From Xestospongia muta (lineage: Eukaryota > Porifera > Demospongiae > Haplosclerida > Petrosiidae), in contig OY848929.1 in the NCBI GenBank assembly GCA_963693285.1, positions 5,644,501 to 5,708,500 on the forward strand: a stretch of 64,000 bases of DNA. The letters are read 5' to 3'. Both the position numbers and the translations under genes were made by a program. Below the pieces are notes generated by a model. It had not been told where the DNA came from, searched no databases, and worked only from the letters and a program-made list of their open reading frames with translations. Positions within the stretch are counted from its first letter, which is position 1; the number at the start of each line of letters is the position of its first letter. Of this stretch, positions 36,442 to 48,209 are shown one piece after another.

Positions 36442-39349
36442 TTAGACAAACTCACAAGGAGGTGGAGGCATTTGATAACCCATTCCACTTGTTTCACATA
36501 ACTCTTCAAGAACTGCTGGAAGATTGTTATTATGTTTCTTCAGTAGACGACTATTGAGAGCTCTGTTTGCAAACCCCATGTTAATCAACCTGTCCATTGG
36601 CGTAGATGGTTGAGGTTCCTCCCATTTCCTGTTTATAAAACGAGAAATATCTTGCTCTTGTTTAGATATCTTTGACAAGTCAACAGGAGAAGGTTTGATG
36701 GAACTTTCCTCATCAGGTTGTGTGGGTGGAGTCTCTTCAGGTGGCTCCACAAAGTGCACATGTTGTTCCACCATATCGGTAACTGTGTTCATTAAACCAA
36801 GTGCGTAGGTGACAGGATTACGACAACGAGATGTCCACGCATCTGAGAGTGTAGTACGTCCTGGAGTATAAGAAGATGAACTCTTGTGAACTGGAGGAGG
36901 TGTGTTCATACGAGGTGGAGTTTGATAACTTGAAATGGGTGTGGTTTCTCCTTCTTCAACAATAGATGCCGTGTCCACCTCTTGTGGGTGTGATGCCTCT
37001 AGCATGGAGCTGTCATCGCTAGAAGGGGAAAATCCCTCTAGAGGTACATCTAAATTAAAACAATTAGGAATAACGACAACAAATTCATCATCTGAACTGG
37101 GTGAATCTAGTAAAGGAGAATAAATTTACTCGTTAATCTAATTAAAATAATTTAATTACCTTCTTCAAGCAAGCTGACATTAGAATTGAGTGATAATACT
37201 GGACTTAATGGGTTAACAAAAGTATAGTCCTCAGATTTATGTTCATCATCTTCATCAAGAGGGAAAGATATATGTTCAAAGGTATTGGTAAGTTCTTCTA
37301 CTGGATCTGTGAAATAATCATACAATTATGGTTGATTAATGGACATAGCAATGATATTACCAGGTTGTGCTATAACAGAAAGCCACAATGTACAACCAAA
37401 GGGTGTGGTCTTGTTATAAATAAGTCTCCATGAACTTTTGATTTCAATACCATCTTCTGATGATAGCGCTGGATAGGTCACTGCTAACTCCACCTACATA
37501 GCACAGTCTTATTTAAAATAACAAAGTTGCTATGGTTACCTGTTCTCCAGGAGCAAGATCAGGGACATCAATTTCAGACTGTGTTGGTAGAAATCCTTCT
37601 TGATGAATCAATTGTACTTGTTGCCATTTTTTAGTCCCAGAGTTTTCAATAATCCATGTCTTTGTGAAAGGTTGATCATATACAATAGCAGAACCATCTG
37701 GGTAACTAGTGTCTGCTATGAACATAGCATCTAAAGGTCTGAAAAAACCAAGGAAAGTCTTGCAAAAATGACACAGTATAACTTACTTTCCATGACCTTT
37801 TCTTTCAATCTCTTCCTTTGAAGGTGCTGTGGGAATAACCTCTTCTATTGGAGGAGGACAAGACTGATAGTATTGATCTTGTTTCTTCTTTTTTTGTTTA
37901 GCAGCTTTCAATTCTCGAAGCTGTTTCTTACTGATACGTCTTAAGTCTTCATTGGTATCAAGGTGTGATGGAGGCATATCATAAGAAGCTTTCTTGAGAT
38001 CTTCACGCAACTGCTTTTTAGAGCGACGAACTAAACCCTTTTTGACTTTAAGTTCTTCTTGAGGTGTATCTTGTTTAGTTTCAAGAGGATCAATATGATG
38101 TGGTTCTTGGTATCCAGGCAAGAGTATCTCCCTACAAAATTATTAACAATGTTAAAAGTCGCACATGTTACCATGGTAACATACTGTTGTTCAAATAATG
38201 GTGGTGGTTGGTAGATATTTCTTTTAATAAGTGGCTTGCATTTTCCTTTTTTGTTTACACCAGCATAGCGAGCAGGTTTCTTGATTTTAATAAAGACATG
38301 ATCATCTCTGTGAATGAAGTCTGAAAATGGCTCACAATTTTCACACAGGTCATAATCAGGACAATTTCTAGGGCAATAAACTCATTATCATATCTTGAAT
38401 ATTAAGGAACTTACCCACACTTAAATCTTGGTCCAATGATATTACTTTCACATCCATCACAAACAATGCCATCATGGACTGCTGTCCCACACTGAGAAGA
38501 TCCTTTCACACTCTTAATGACAGCACCATCAAGTCCTTGAAGAACAGCTTGTATTACATCTTGAGAGTGCTAAACAATGAGACGATTAATTTATGCATAA
38601 CAAATAAAATCATTACTTTCTCCATAGCTTCTTGGAACCATTCTGGTTCTTTGTCATTAGAAGAACAAGCAGGTTTACCAAGAAGAGCTCGTGCAGCAAC
38701 TTCTGCAGCCCTTCTACGTTTATCACCAAAGCTTGCAGCTAATTGTGAGTAATGATGATGATGAGAACGAGGTGGTTTAACCTACAATAATAGAAGTGTC
38801 ATTTACTAAACTAGAGAGAGAGAAACTTACTTTGGTTTTTATTTCTGGATCTTCAACTAACACATGAAGTTGCTTTGTTTCATTAGCCAGTTTAATTGCT
38901 TCCTTAAATTCATCTAAAATGCCAAACAATAGTGACTTCCTTATTTGGACATAATGAATTCATGTTAATAAGATGAATCAGCACAACACCTAATAGTTAG
39001 TCACATGGGCAATCACATGATCATGACTTTGTTTTTACTATTACAATATTCTTGATACTATTTATAATCACATCATGTGAACATTATTGGTTTACCTTCT
39101 GAATCAAGATTGATACTATCTCCATCTTCATCTATATATAGTAGTTTTATACCAGATTGTCGAGTTACTTGTTCAACCTAGTAAACAAAATAAATTACTA
39201 ACAGTAATAAAACACAAGCATTAATGATGACTAACTTGTCTCTTAAAGTCTTTAAACGTGGTTAAAGTGTTCAATAACAAAGGAGTTAGACTCTCCTTAT
39301 CTCGAGTAATAGTGACTACGATATTTTGAACTGGGCCAGGTTCAACCAT
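36442..39349 (-). CDS. NBR1-type selective autophagy receptor
   Basis: Cargo receptor linking ubiquitinated material to ATG8/LC3. Minus-strand order: PB1 domain (from MVEPGPVQNIVVTITRDKES, with acidic YIDEDGDSINL), ZZ zinc finger (HDGIVCDGCES, CGNCPDYDLCENC), a Lys/Arg-rich segment with two copies of an SKKQLRE motif, the NBR1/FW domain (FTKTWIIENSGTKKW, SSWRLIYN, TLWLSV), an acidic stretch with EDYTFV as likely LC3-interacting motif (37212-37235), a helix around NPVTYALGLMN, and a UBA domain (LINMGFANRALNSRLLKKHN). This is the full NBR1 layout rather than the shorter p62/SQSTM1. The start is the first ATG before the PB1 strand. It faces DNAJB11 across about 200 bp. Confidence 0.95.
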
Positions 39350-39550
39350 AATTCCTTTATCTCGTAGATTTGTAAATTGAGCAGATGAAAGTATAGTGAC
39401 TCTTTCCCAAAAGAATTAACAATTTAAGTAGTGCACATAAATTGCTGACACATAACAACTGCCAGAAATAGTTATAAAGAAGACGTCATCGTGTAAACAC
39501 TTAGTAGGTGCAGACCACGCCCCACCTTGGCCACACCTATCACTCAACCC
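39350..39550. promoter_or_regulatory. Divergent promoter region NBR1/DNAJB11
   Basis: About 200 bp between start codons. It includes GACGTCATCG (a CRE/ATF-like TGACGTCA relative, at about 39482) and CCACGCCCCACC. ATF-like sites would fit regulation of an ER chaperone, but this is inference from one motif. Confidence 0.45.
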
Positions 39551-41081
39551 ATGAGGTTTATAATGGATATCACTCAAGTGTTACTGTTACTGGCTACTCT
39601 ATGGATCTCTGCACAAGCAGGGTAAGAAGTATGTGTCAATTAAATGATTGAGGTTTCTTTACTTCTTTACAGGCGAGATTTCTATGACATTTTAGGCGTC
39701 AGTCGAGATGCTTCAGCTAAACAAATCAAAAAAGCTTATCGGACATTAGCAATGAAATATCATCCTGATAAAAATCCTGATGATCCAGATGCACAGACAA
39801 AATTCCACGATATTAATGATGCTTATGAAGTAATGTCACATGATAAACACATGCCCACCTGATGATTATCATGTGATAGGTTCTCAGTGATGATGATAAA
39901 AGAGATATTTATAATCGTCATGGTGAAGAAGGACTTAAAAATCAAGCACAACATCATGGTGATGACTTGTTTGGGTAAGAGAGTTATACCACATTTTATA
40001 ATGATAATACAATACATAGATCCTTTTTTGGTGGAGGATTTGGGTTCCACTTTGGACAGACAGATAGTGGTCCACGTGAGATACCTCGTGGTGGTACCAT
40101 TACAATGGATATTGAGGTATATACCTTTAAAATGATGTAGGATATAATTGTATTGGTAGGTGACACTAGAAGATCTCTATATTGGTCATACAATTAATTT
40201 GGCTCGTTATAAACCTGTAGCTAAAGCAGCTAAAGGGACTCGTAAATGTAACTGTCGTATGGAAATGAAGACAATGCCATTAGGTCCAGGACGATTCCAA
40301 GTATGTCTATAATTACACTGTTGTTATCTGCCATATCTCTTTTAGATGGTACAACAACAAGTATGTGATGACTGCCCTAATATAAAGTAATTATCACATG
40401 ACTTTGTTGCTGAGAACAATGTGACTTTAATAGGTATGAGAATGAAGAAAAGATTTTAGAAGTAGAAATAGAACCAGGTATGAGTGATGGGTACCAATAT
40501 CCTTTTGTTGCTGAAGGTAAAGACATAATATGCTAATATGAAGGATATATAGACTGTCTGCAGGGGAGCCTCATGTTGATGGTGAACCAGGTGACTTAAT
40601 ATTAGTGATAAGACAAAAGAGGTAATTGTTATTAAAGAGGTTGTTAATTCTCTTTTTCTTATAGACATGATATATTTCAAAGACGTGGTGATAACTTGTA
40701 TATCAATGTTACTATATCACTACGAGATGCACTTACTGGATTCTCACTGGACATAAGTCATTTAGATGGACATAAAGTATACTAATATACACTACAACAT
40801 TTAATATAACATTTGTTAGGTGACAATAAGTCGGGATAAAGTGACATGGCCTGGTGCTATGATAATGAAGAAAGGTGAAGGTATGCCGAACTATGAAAAT
40901 AATCTTCGTAAAGGAGATTTGTTTGTAACATTTGATGTTAACTTTCCACGTGGATCATTTTCTGATAAGGATAAAGAAGGTATCATTTGTTTTGAGAGGA
41001 TTTCCTTTTATTAAATGTTGATTAGATTTAATTAGAGTGCTTGGACAGGACTCTCATCAGAAACCATACAATGGACTTTAG
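39551..41081 (+). CDS. DNAJB11/ERdj3 ER-luminal Hsp40
   Basis: Soluble ER co-chaperone that delivers unfolded proteins to BiP. Signal peptide ([14 protein letters not shown]), then [12 protein letters not shown] and a J domain with YHPDKNP, a Gly/Phe-rich segment ([11 protein letters not shown]), CTD1 with CNCRMEMK and [12 protein letters not shown] cysteines, [12 protein letters not shown], and CTD2 ([17 protein letters not shown]). The last exon, spliced at TTAGAG|TGCTTGG, gives [12 protein letters not shown] and TAG, matching the human C-terminal YNGL. The start could be 39551 or the in-frame ATG at 39563; the left relic keeps only the second, so 39563 may be the true start. All key residues are intact; this is the functional copy among three in the window. 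Confidence 0.95.
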
Positions 41082-42110
41082 AATTAATAAAAATTGTGGG
41101 TGTGGTCATATTGTATTATTTAAACTTCACTCACTAATAATATTCAACTATTTTGATCTTGTTTTAGAAAAAAACTTTTTTCAATTTCTGAATAATAATA
41201 TAAAGTATGTCAATTAACAAGTAATATGATATCACTTATCAGTAGAATCATCTAATACTTTAGTACAACTTGTAAATTAATAAATATTATATTTTTACAA
41301 TATTATAACAATACTCATTTATGTTAGATTAATAAGGGTGTGGTTAGTAGGAGCCTATTGTAATAAATCATTACATTTTTATATAATATTATGTTAATAG
41401 TCTAAGGAGGCACCTCCCCCTAATTAGTGAACTTTTATATGTAGTTATTATGGACAAAATGTCACTTCAAATGACTTTAAACCAACTTTAATGACTATTA
41501 ATTCTAAGACATTGAACTAAAAAAAGAGAAGTATTCCTATACATCTTAATGATAGATACAACCCCCTTAACAATAGAGGTGAGTCCTTAATGACTGGGGG
41601 AGGACATTCTCATTCTTTCCTCAATATTTTGTACATATGTTCATTGTATGAATGAGTTCTATTAATAAATAATAATAATATGAGATATGTAGTACCACAT
41701 ATTAAATAAAGGTTTCTGATTATAGTAGGTTTTATAAAGTGAGTGTTATGATGGACATACTCATTGAACATGTAAAGTCTTGAACAATGTTATGTAATGT
41801 AATGTAATTATATGTAGCCTTTATTATTATATACAGCCCTGATTTTTACAATAATGTGTAGACTTGTTTCTTATATACAGTCCTGATTTTTACAATAATG
41901 TATAGACTTGTTTCTTATATACAGCCCTGATTTTTACAATTATGTATCATCATGTGTGACCTTTTTGGTGGACTATAAAGAGTCCAATCTTAATCCAAAG
42001 TGTTCCACAATCTGAACTTTTTTGTCCAGGAAAGTAGGTGAATATAATTTATTCTGTAGTCAATTTGTTGTTATAAACTGAGCTCATTATGTATCTCTCA
42101 TTTTTCTAGA
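41082..42110 (+). repeat. DNAJB11 downstream block (inverted at 6480-7504)
   Basis: Non-coding sequence after DNAJB11 whose reverse complement occurs at about 6480-7504, and in part at 4020-4560. It includes the AT-rich segment near CTGAATAATAATATAAAGTA, the block GAGGACATTCTCATTCTTTC, and tandem GCCCTGATTTTTACAATAAT motifs at 41835-41945. Confidence 0.8.
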
Positions 42111-42740
42111 AAGCCACTAAATCACTAATTGCTAATTTTTTTTGATGATTTTCCTATTGCTACTATAAGGATACAAACAATCATTGCAGTTCCATTTGTG
42201 TCTCTTTCTTTGCAGCAGCAATTGCTACCAAGAGGGTACAAACTTCAGAGTTCTTGGAAGATCATTGCTGGTACAAGGTGTTCCAAGCGTAACAAGTTCT
42301 TGGAAGATCATTGCTGGTGTCCTTCGATTCTTACATTAGTCATTTGTGACTGTTCTTCCCCGGCACAGAGTATTGAATCATCACTGTCATCACTTTCTAT
42401 GATATCTTTTCCTCCTTTTCCTCCTGCAGTCTTTTTAATTAATTTTGATTGTACAATAAATTGCACACTTCAATTTCGCATCGTTTAGCTTGGAAATTTC
42501 TTTCACAGATGTTGCCTTATTATCGGAACGTGTCCTGTTTTAATTAATATTTGATTGTACAATAAGTTCAATTTGGCATCATTTAACTTCAATTAATAAA
42601 TTGCACACTTCAATTTGGCATCATTTAGCTTGGAAATTTCTTTTACGGATGTTGCCATATAACTTCAATTTGGCATCATTTAACTTCAATGCTGTAGCCA
42701 GTATCTTTTGGAAAACTACTTTGAATTAAGAATTGACTCT
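42111..42740. repeat. Locally duplicated AT-rich repeats
   Basis: TTGCACACTTCAATTTGGCA/TCATTTAGCTTGGAAATTTC occurs at about 42463 and again near 42601, with partial copies between. An open frame starting at 42129 crosses these repeats but shows no conserved domain. I see no gene. Confidence 0.6.
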
Positions 42741-43165
42741 ACATAGTGAATCTCTACATAGTGAATTGTTTTCCACTAACTTTGACTACACCGTGAATTG
42801 TTTTCTGCCTAACTTTACCTAGTCCACTAACGGCATGAGATTTTGCAGAATCTGAGTGACGATGAGTGTTTAGTCCCAGCATAATTATCATCAACCAACT
42901 TTGGATGCAAGATGTCTTTTCATAACTTATTGTTTTCCTATACTATCATGTGCTTTTGTGTACAATAAAAACTCTACATAGTGAATTGTTTTCCACTAAC
43001 TTGACTACACCGTGAATTGTTTTCTGCCTAACTTTACCTAGTCCACTAACGGCATGAGATTTTGCAGAATCTCTGAGTGACGATGAGTGTTTAGTTCCAG
43101 CATAATAAGCATCAACCAACTTTGGATGCAAGATGTCTTTTCATAACTTATTGTTTTCCTATACT
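42741..43165 (-). repeat. Tandem ~215-bp duplication with exon-like frame
   Basis: Two tandem copies (about 42741-42955 and 42956-43165). In the right copy the minus strand is open for HPKLVDAYYAGTKHSSS followed by LRDSAKSHAVSGLGKVRQK. In the left copy a 2-base deletion (AATCTGAG against AATCTCTGAG) breaks this frame. One open and one broken copy suggest an exon of an unknown gene that has been duplicated and decayed. I do not recognise the peptide. Confidence 0.55.
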
Positions 43166-43563
43166 ATCATATGCTTTTGTGTACAATAAAACTGTTTTTG
43201 CTATGCTTTTGTGTACAATAAACCTGTTTTTGCTATACATATGTTTTGTGTACAATAGCTATGCTTGTTTTATCATATAAAAATATGACATTTTCTGCAA
43301 TATTGTAGTTTATATTCTTGCATACTCATGAAAATGTGTTTCAGAATTATTTAAACACAATTACCATGTGCATTATTTTTGCTACACACCATACACTATG
43401 CTTTTATTAAATTTTCATTATTTCAAGCCCCATATATGCATCATTTATGTTTTTTTAAATTTATTGTGAACTTGCACACTCATACACTATGTTTCTTTTA
43501 AATTACTTTATTCTAAATTGGTTACAACTACTGTTGCTGCTCAAAATCATAATGTAAAACAGT
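43166..43563. other. Spacer shared with left block
   Basis: Short repeats of TTTTGTGTACAATAAA at 43180-43260. From 43260 to 43480 it is the diverged reverse complement of about 2870-3070. This conserved spacer before both partial DNAJB11 copies supports a common origin of the two blocks. Confidence 0.6.
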
Positions 43564-44070
43564 TCAGCTAAACAAATCAAAAAAGCTTATCGGACATTAG
43601 CAATAAAATATCATCCTGATAAAAATCCTGATGATCCAGATGCACAGACAAAATTCCATGGTATTATTTATTGCTTATGAAGTGTCACATGATAAACACA
43701 TGCCCACCTGATGATTATCATGTGATAGGTTCTCAGTGATGATGATAAAAAGAGATATTTATAATCGTCATGGTGAAGAAAGACTTAAAAATCAAGCACA
43801 ACATCATGGTGATGACTTCTTTGGGTAAGAGAGTTATACTACATTTTATAATGATAATACAATACATAGATCCTTTTTTGGTGGAGGATTTGGGTTCCAC
43901 TTTGGACAGACAGATAGTGGTCCACGTGAGATACCTCGTGGTGGTACCATTACAATGGATATTGAGGTATATACCTTTAAAATGATGTAGGATATAATTG
44001 TATTGGTAGGTGACACTAGAAGATCTCTATATTGGTCATACAATTAATTTGGCTTGTTATAAACCTGTAG
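43564..44070 (+). pseudogene. Truncated DNAJB11 copy, frameshifted
   Basis: Starts inside the J-domain exon ([20 protein letters not shown], with Met changed to Ile), lacks the start codon and signal exon, and ends in the CTD1 exon after TTATAAACCTGTAG. It carries the same extra A (GATAAAAAGAG), the same GAAAGACTTA and the same GACTTCTTTGGG as the left relic, against GATAAAAGAG, GAAGGACTTA and GACTTGTTTGGG in the intact gene. The two relics therefore descend from one already broken copy. Confidence 0.9.
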
Positions 44071-45329
44071 TTTATTTTAGAGTTTTAACATATTTAGACT
44101 ACTTTATTAGTATATTTAAGACAGATAAACTTACTAAACTCTTTAGATCAGCTTATTTAACCAGTTTTCATAGTTAAATTCTAATCTTTTTTAACTTTCA
44201 AAAAGCTCTAAACAGTTTATTTTAGAGTTTTAACCTATTTAGACTACTTTATTAGTATATTTAAGACAGATAAACTTACTAAACTTTTTAGATCAAATTA
44301 TTTAACCAGTTTTCATAGTTAATTTCTAGAATGTATTCCCATATACTGTAAGTAGTAGTACCTAATATGATACATTATATGTACATCACACACACATATT
44401 ATATTAACACAATTGATGGTCTAGTACAATATTGGACACTCCTTAGGAGCAAGAGGTGGTCTGTTATGTATATTTACAATGCAATGTAGTTTGATCTTGT
44501 ATATCATGTAGCCAGATTGGCTTTGACCTCATGAAATAACAAGAATTGTGTGTGCATTGCAGATATGATTCAGTATATAGATGATTTAATAGAGTATTCA
44601 CTAGTTTTATAAATCTTATTGCATCAGCACATGATAGAGGAATCTGTGTTTGTAATAATTCTGTAACAGTTTCTTTAATAGTCTAATATACATTTTGTAA
44701 GTTAGCTATATGTATATACAAATAAATATAGATACATGTCATGTATATAAATTACTATAATAAGAGTTTGTATAGAATGGCTTACCATGTTACTATGGTG
44801 ACATAGTTTATGATGACATGGTTAGGATACAAGTTACCTTCTCATTTTAGTCAGATCCACCTTGAATGTAAAGTACATTTGATTATATTAGAGTACTCAT
44901 TGTCTGTACTCACAAATTGATGACATACATGTACCTCTAACCTCTTATTCTACCTGTATATATTATGTACATGTATAATAATAGATCTTTTTAGTTTTTT
45001 GCAAACTAGCAAGCAAAGTCTTTGAATGCAACAAATTCTGTATGCTCTATTTATTATGAAGTTATTTACTTGTTTGCAGCTGCTATATAACATCCTGGAG
45101 ATCAATTAAGTAGATTATAGTTTTCTTAAGTGACCACACATCATCTGATGTGTTTTTTCAAGTGTTGCTATAGACATTTGGCTCGTTTTTGGACCTCAAA
45201 GTTTTCACTTCAATTCAGGTGATAATTTTAATTACATGATAAGTAACCAGTGTGAATATTGTAAAAGAACAAAAAATAAATTTAAAATGGTAGAATATAA
45301 ACATCAATCTACTTTATAGTAAAATAAAC
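44071..45329. other. Gene-free region with a ~147-bp tandem duplication
   Basis: At 44072-44330 a segment starting TTTATTTTAGAGTTTTAAC is present twice in tandem. The rest to 45329 is AT-rich, with no supported gene. It may include the promoter of the small open frame at 45330. Confidence 0.5.
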
Positions 45330-45689
45330 ATGGCAAAAAGACCTAGGATTTTGACAGCAGAGGATATAATCCATGAGCTTGATGGAGACGACTATTTCTT
45401 TGAACTAGATGATCCTCAAGAGCCAGTTATGCCTGGAAGTGACAATGATTTCAGTGATTTGGAAGATATTAATGAGGATGATGAAGAAGGTAATTATATT
45501 CATATCAACAACAAAGTGATATCTGTGGTTAGTATCTACCAGTATAACAACTTTTTTTTTCTTATTTTTTTAGAAAATCCATACCATAGCTCTATCTTAC
45601 ATCCATCTATCTCAGTTTGCAACCACACATCACAGCAACCAAACAATTGTTCATCATATCCTCTACTATACAAACATTTCAATCATTAA
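45330..45689 (+). pseudogene. piggyBac-like transposase N-terminal fragment
   Basis: Starts MAKRPRILTAEDIIHELDGD and continues with an acidic stretch containing EPVMPGSDNDFSDLEDINED. An acidic, poorly folded N-terminus with a PxMxGSDxDFxDL motif is common in piggyBac transposases and PGBD proteins, from memory of that family. A GT...AG intron (45490 to about 45573) keeps the frame but the downstream part is short and shows no DDD catalytic core. No terminal inverted repeats were identified. It could instead be an unrelated acidic protein. Confidence 0.4.
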
Positions 45690-48200
45690 TACTTCCTCTA
45701 ATTCAATCAACTATAGTTCAAACATCAACCTTTATTAATTAACGGAATTGCGCATTGCGCGTAATATTGTACTTGAGACGTAAGAGAAAGTAACGTGTTT
45801 TGTATTTCACTAGTTGGCTTGCCTTCTAACGCGCTACAGCAGCCAGTGAAACTACTCAGCGAGGGTTTAGAAGTGTTCCTGGTATCTTTGCAAACAGTTT
45901 AAGGTAAATGAGTGAGTTTTGTAAGCGTGTTGTGACACCTTTAGCGTACAAGCATTAGTATGTAAATATACTTTCGTTGTTGTATACTTATGTATATAAC
46001 GAGTATGTGTTAGTAGATGTTGATCATATTTGCTATGTTAGAGCTTGTTTTAATGATGATAAAGTAAGATAACGTTCAAATGATGTTTATAAGGTTGTAA
46101 AGCAAATTTACTATTTGTCTTATGATAAAGTAGGAATCAATCTCTTTCTAGCTTCCAAGTGTGGTATAAATACTTTTTGCATTCCTAACATCTCCAGTAG
46201 GTGTATGTAAACTGTCTTATTTTATTGTAATACAGGTTATTACTAGATAATGAAGTTGAGGGACTGAAAAAAGATAGCAAGACTTGCAACTGTTTTAATT
46301 GCTGATAACTTTGTCCTAACTTTGAGGAAAGACATAGCAGTTCTTTCTGAAGGTATGTATTGTGATATAATATATGCATTTGCTATAGCAAAATCTACTA
46401 GATATTTACAATACACTGATATACGTCTTCATTTCTTAGTCAGAGACAATAGATTATGATCAACACTTCTCATGTACATGTTTTGCTCTATTATGTTAAA
46501 AGGACATGTTTTTTTAAAATTGTCCTTTTGTCTTCGCAAGAAGCAGTATAGTTTTTTCCAACAATTACGTGTATAACTTCCATCACAACATTACCACCTA
46601 ATCCCATTTCATTACATAAGTAATCAACGTTATAAGTGTTATAAAATCTGCATAGACATGTGAAAGAGCCATTATGTTGTAGCAGCCATTTTCTTCCACA
46701 ATACACCTAACTATGTGAATCAGTTTTTTTATGTTGTCTGGAAATCAAAGCCAGACAAATAGTTCAACCAATATTGAATGATATCATAATGCAGTGGTGT
46801 ACCCACCAATTTTATAGTGATCAGGTATATACTATAATCCATCTGTCTTTTCTTTGACGTGCCACTTGTGTTTATAAAAATAAATGTTTTACTACCACAT
46901 TTACATGTAAAATAATCAATTAATCAGTAAATTAACACACGTAAATTGTAGTATACTGACATAGTGTACCTACCTACTCAGTATACTATGAAAGTACGAA
47001 TCACGTGAATACATACAGGTTGCCGCCATAATGTTAAACTACACATTGCAGCTGCAAGAATCAAAGAAGGATTGAGGTCTCTCATTCTACCTTACAAGGT
47101 TGATATGTTTTTAATTCACAGGTATTAATGGAGTAGAATATAATTATAGTTAGGCTTATATCCTAATTCCTGGATAATGAAGAATATGTAAGAATGTTTT
47201 ATATTAATTTAATCTTGTGTTTTCTCATTGTGTATCAGGTTTGTAATGAGTTTGTAGCCAAATGTCTGTGTCAGTAGGAACAGCCTGACGTCTAAATATA
47301 TTTGTAAGAATCCATTCTATTTAATATTGTTCTATTCTTTGTAAATATATATCTCAGACTACAGTAAGACTACAGATGAGAGGTTAGTCAAACATGATGT
47401 GTACTCTTTATTTGTCAGTAAGAGTAGGGTCATGTTTTATAGCAGTACTTTATTATATAACTGTGTCTCCTATTACCTTAATATAAGGTATGCATATAAA
47501 TTCTGTATTAATTTGTGTATTAATCAAGAAGTATTTAAGTGCGGACTGATAGTAATAAGAGCTTTCAATAAAGCGAATGATTTACAGGTAAGATTCTTGT
47601 CAACTCATTATTGTTGTGTTGTTTCTTTCTTTATAGAAATATATGCTCGTCCTATCTGTTGGATAACAATGAAAGGTTACCAAATATTGATTAGTTATAA
47701 GCAGCTTTATACAATATACTAGATACCAGATCACTTCCAGAGTCTTTGGTGTTATGAGTGCTGCTATCAGATATAACATGGTAACATAATGTAGAAACAC
47801 ACTCAATAATAGTCAGTGATGATGTGATTTCTTATTCTATGGGCAGTTTTGCTTTGTGTCAGTGCTAACTAGTGAAACAATCTGGACATTTTGTTATATT
47901 TGTGTAATGATTACTAAAGGTACATATAGTTTATGCTGTTAGGAAAATTGAAATAACATTGTATAACATAACATTGTGTTTGTTTTATCTTTTGAGTCAC
48001 GTACGCACACATACAGGTTAAAGACTTCATAAAGTGTAAATTTCATATTTGTTAATAAGACTGTAAAAATACTTTGGTAATTTTATGTTATGTGATATGA
48101 TACTGCTAAATATACAACTGTCGAATGTACCACTCTCAAATGATATACTGTCAATATTATTGTAATGTAATGTTAGCCTATATTACATAATGATTACTCT
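45690..48200. other. Gene-poor region
   Basis: No convincing gene. Near 45745 there is a small palindromic stretch (AATTGCGCATTGCGCG). A 71-codon minus-strand frame (46491-46706) has several Cys but no ATG start or recognised domain. GT/AG-like sites are frequent (for example TTTAAGGTAAATGAG at 45897), so untranslated or non-coding transcripts are possible. I cannot support a coding call. Confidence 0.4.
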
Positions 48201-48209
48201 TTATTTTTT

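Noticed and set aside
46491..46706. 71-codon Cys-containing minus-strand frame
   Set aside because: Begins at GTG rather than ATG, with no recognisable domain and no supported neighbouring exons.
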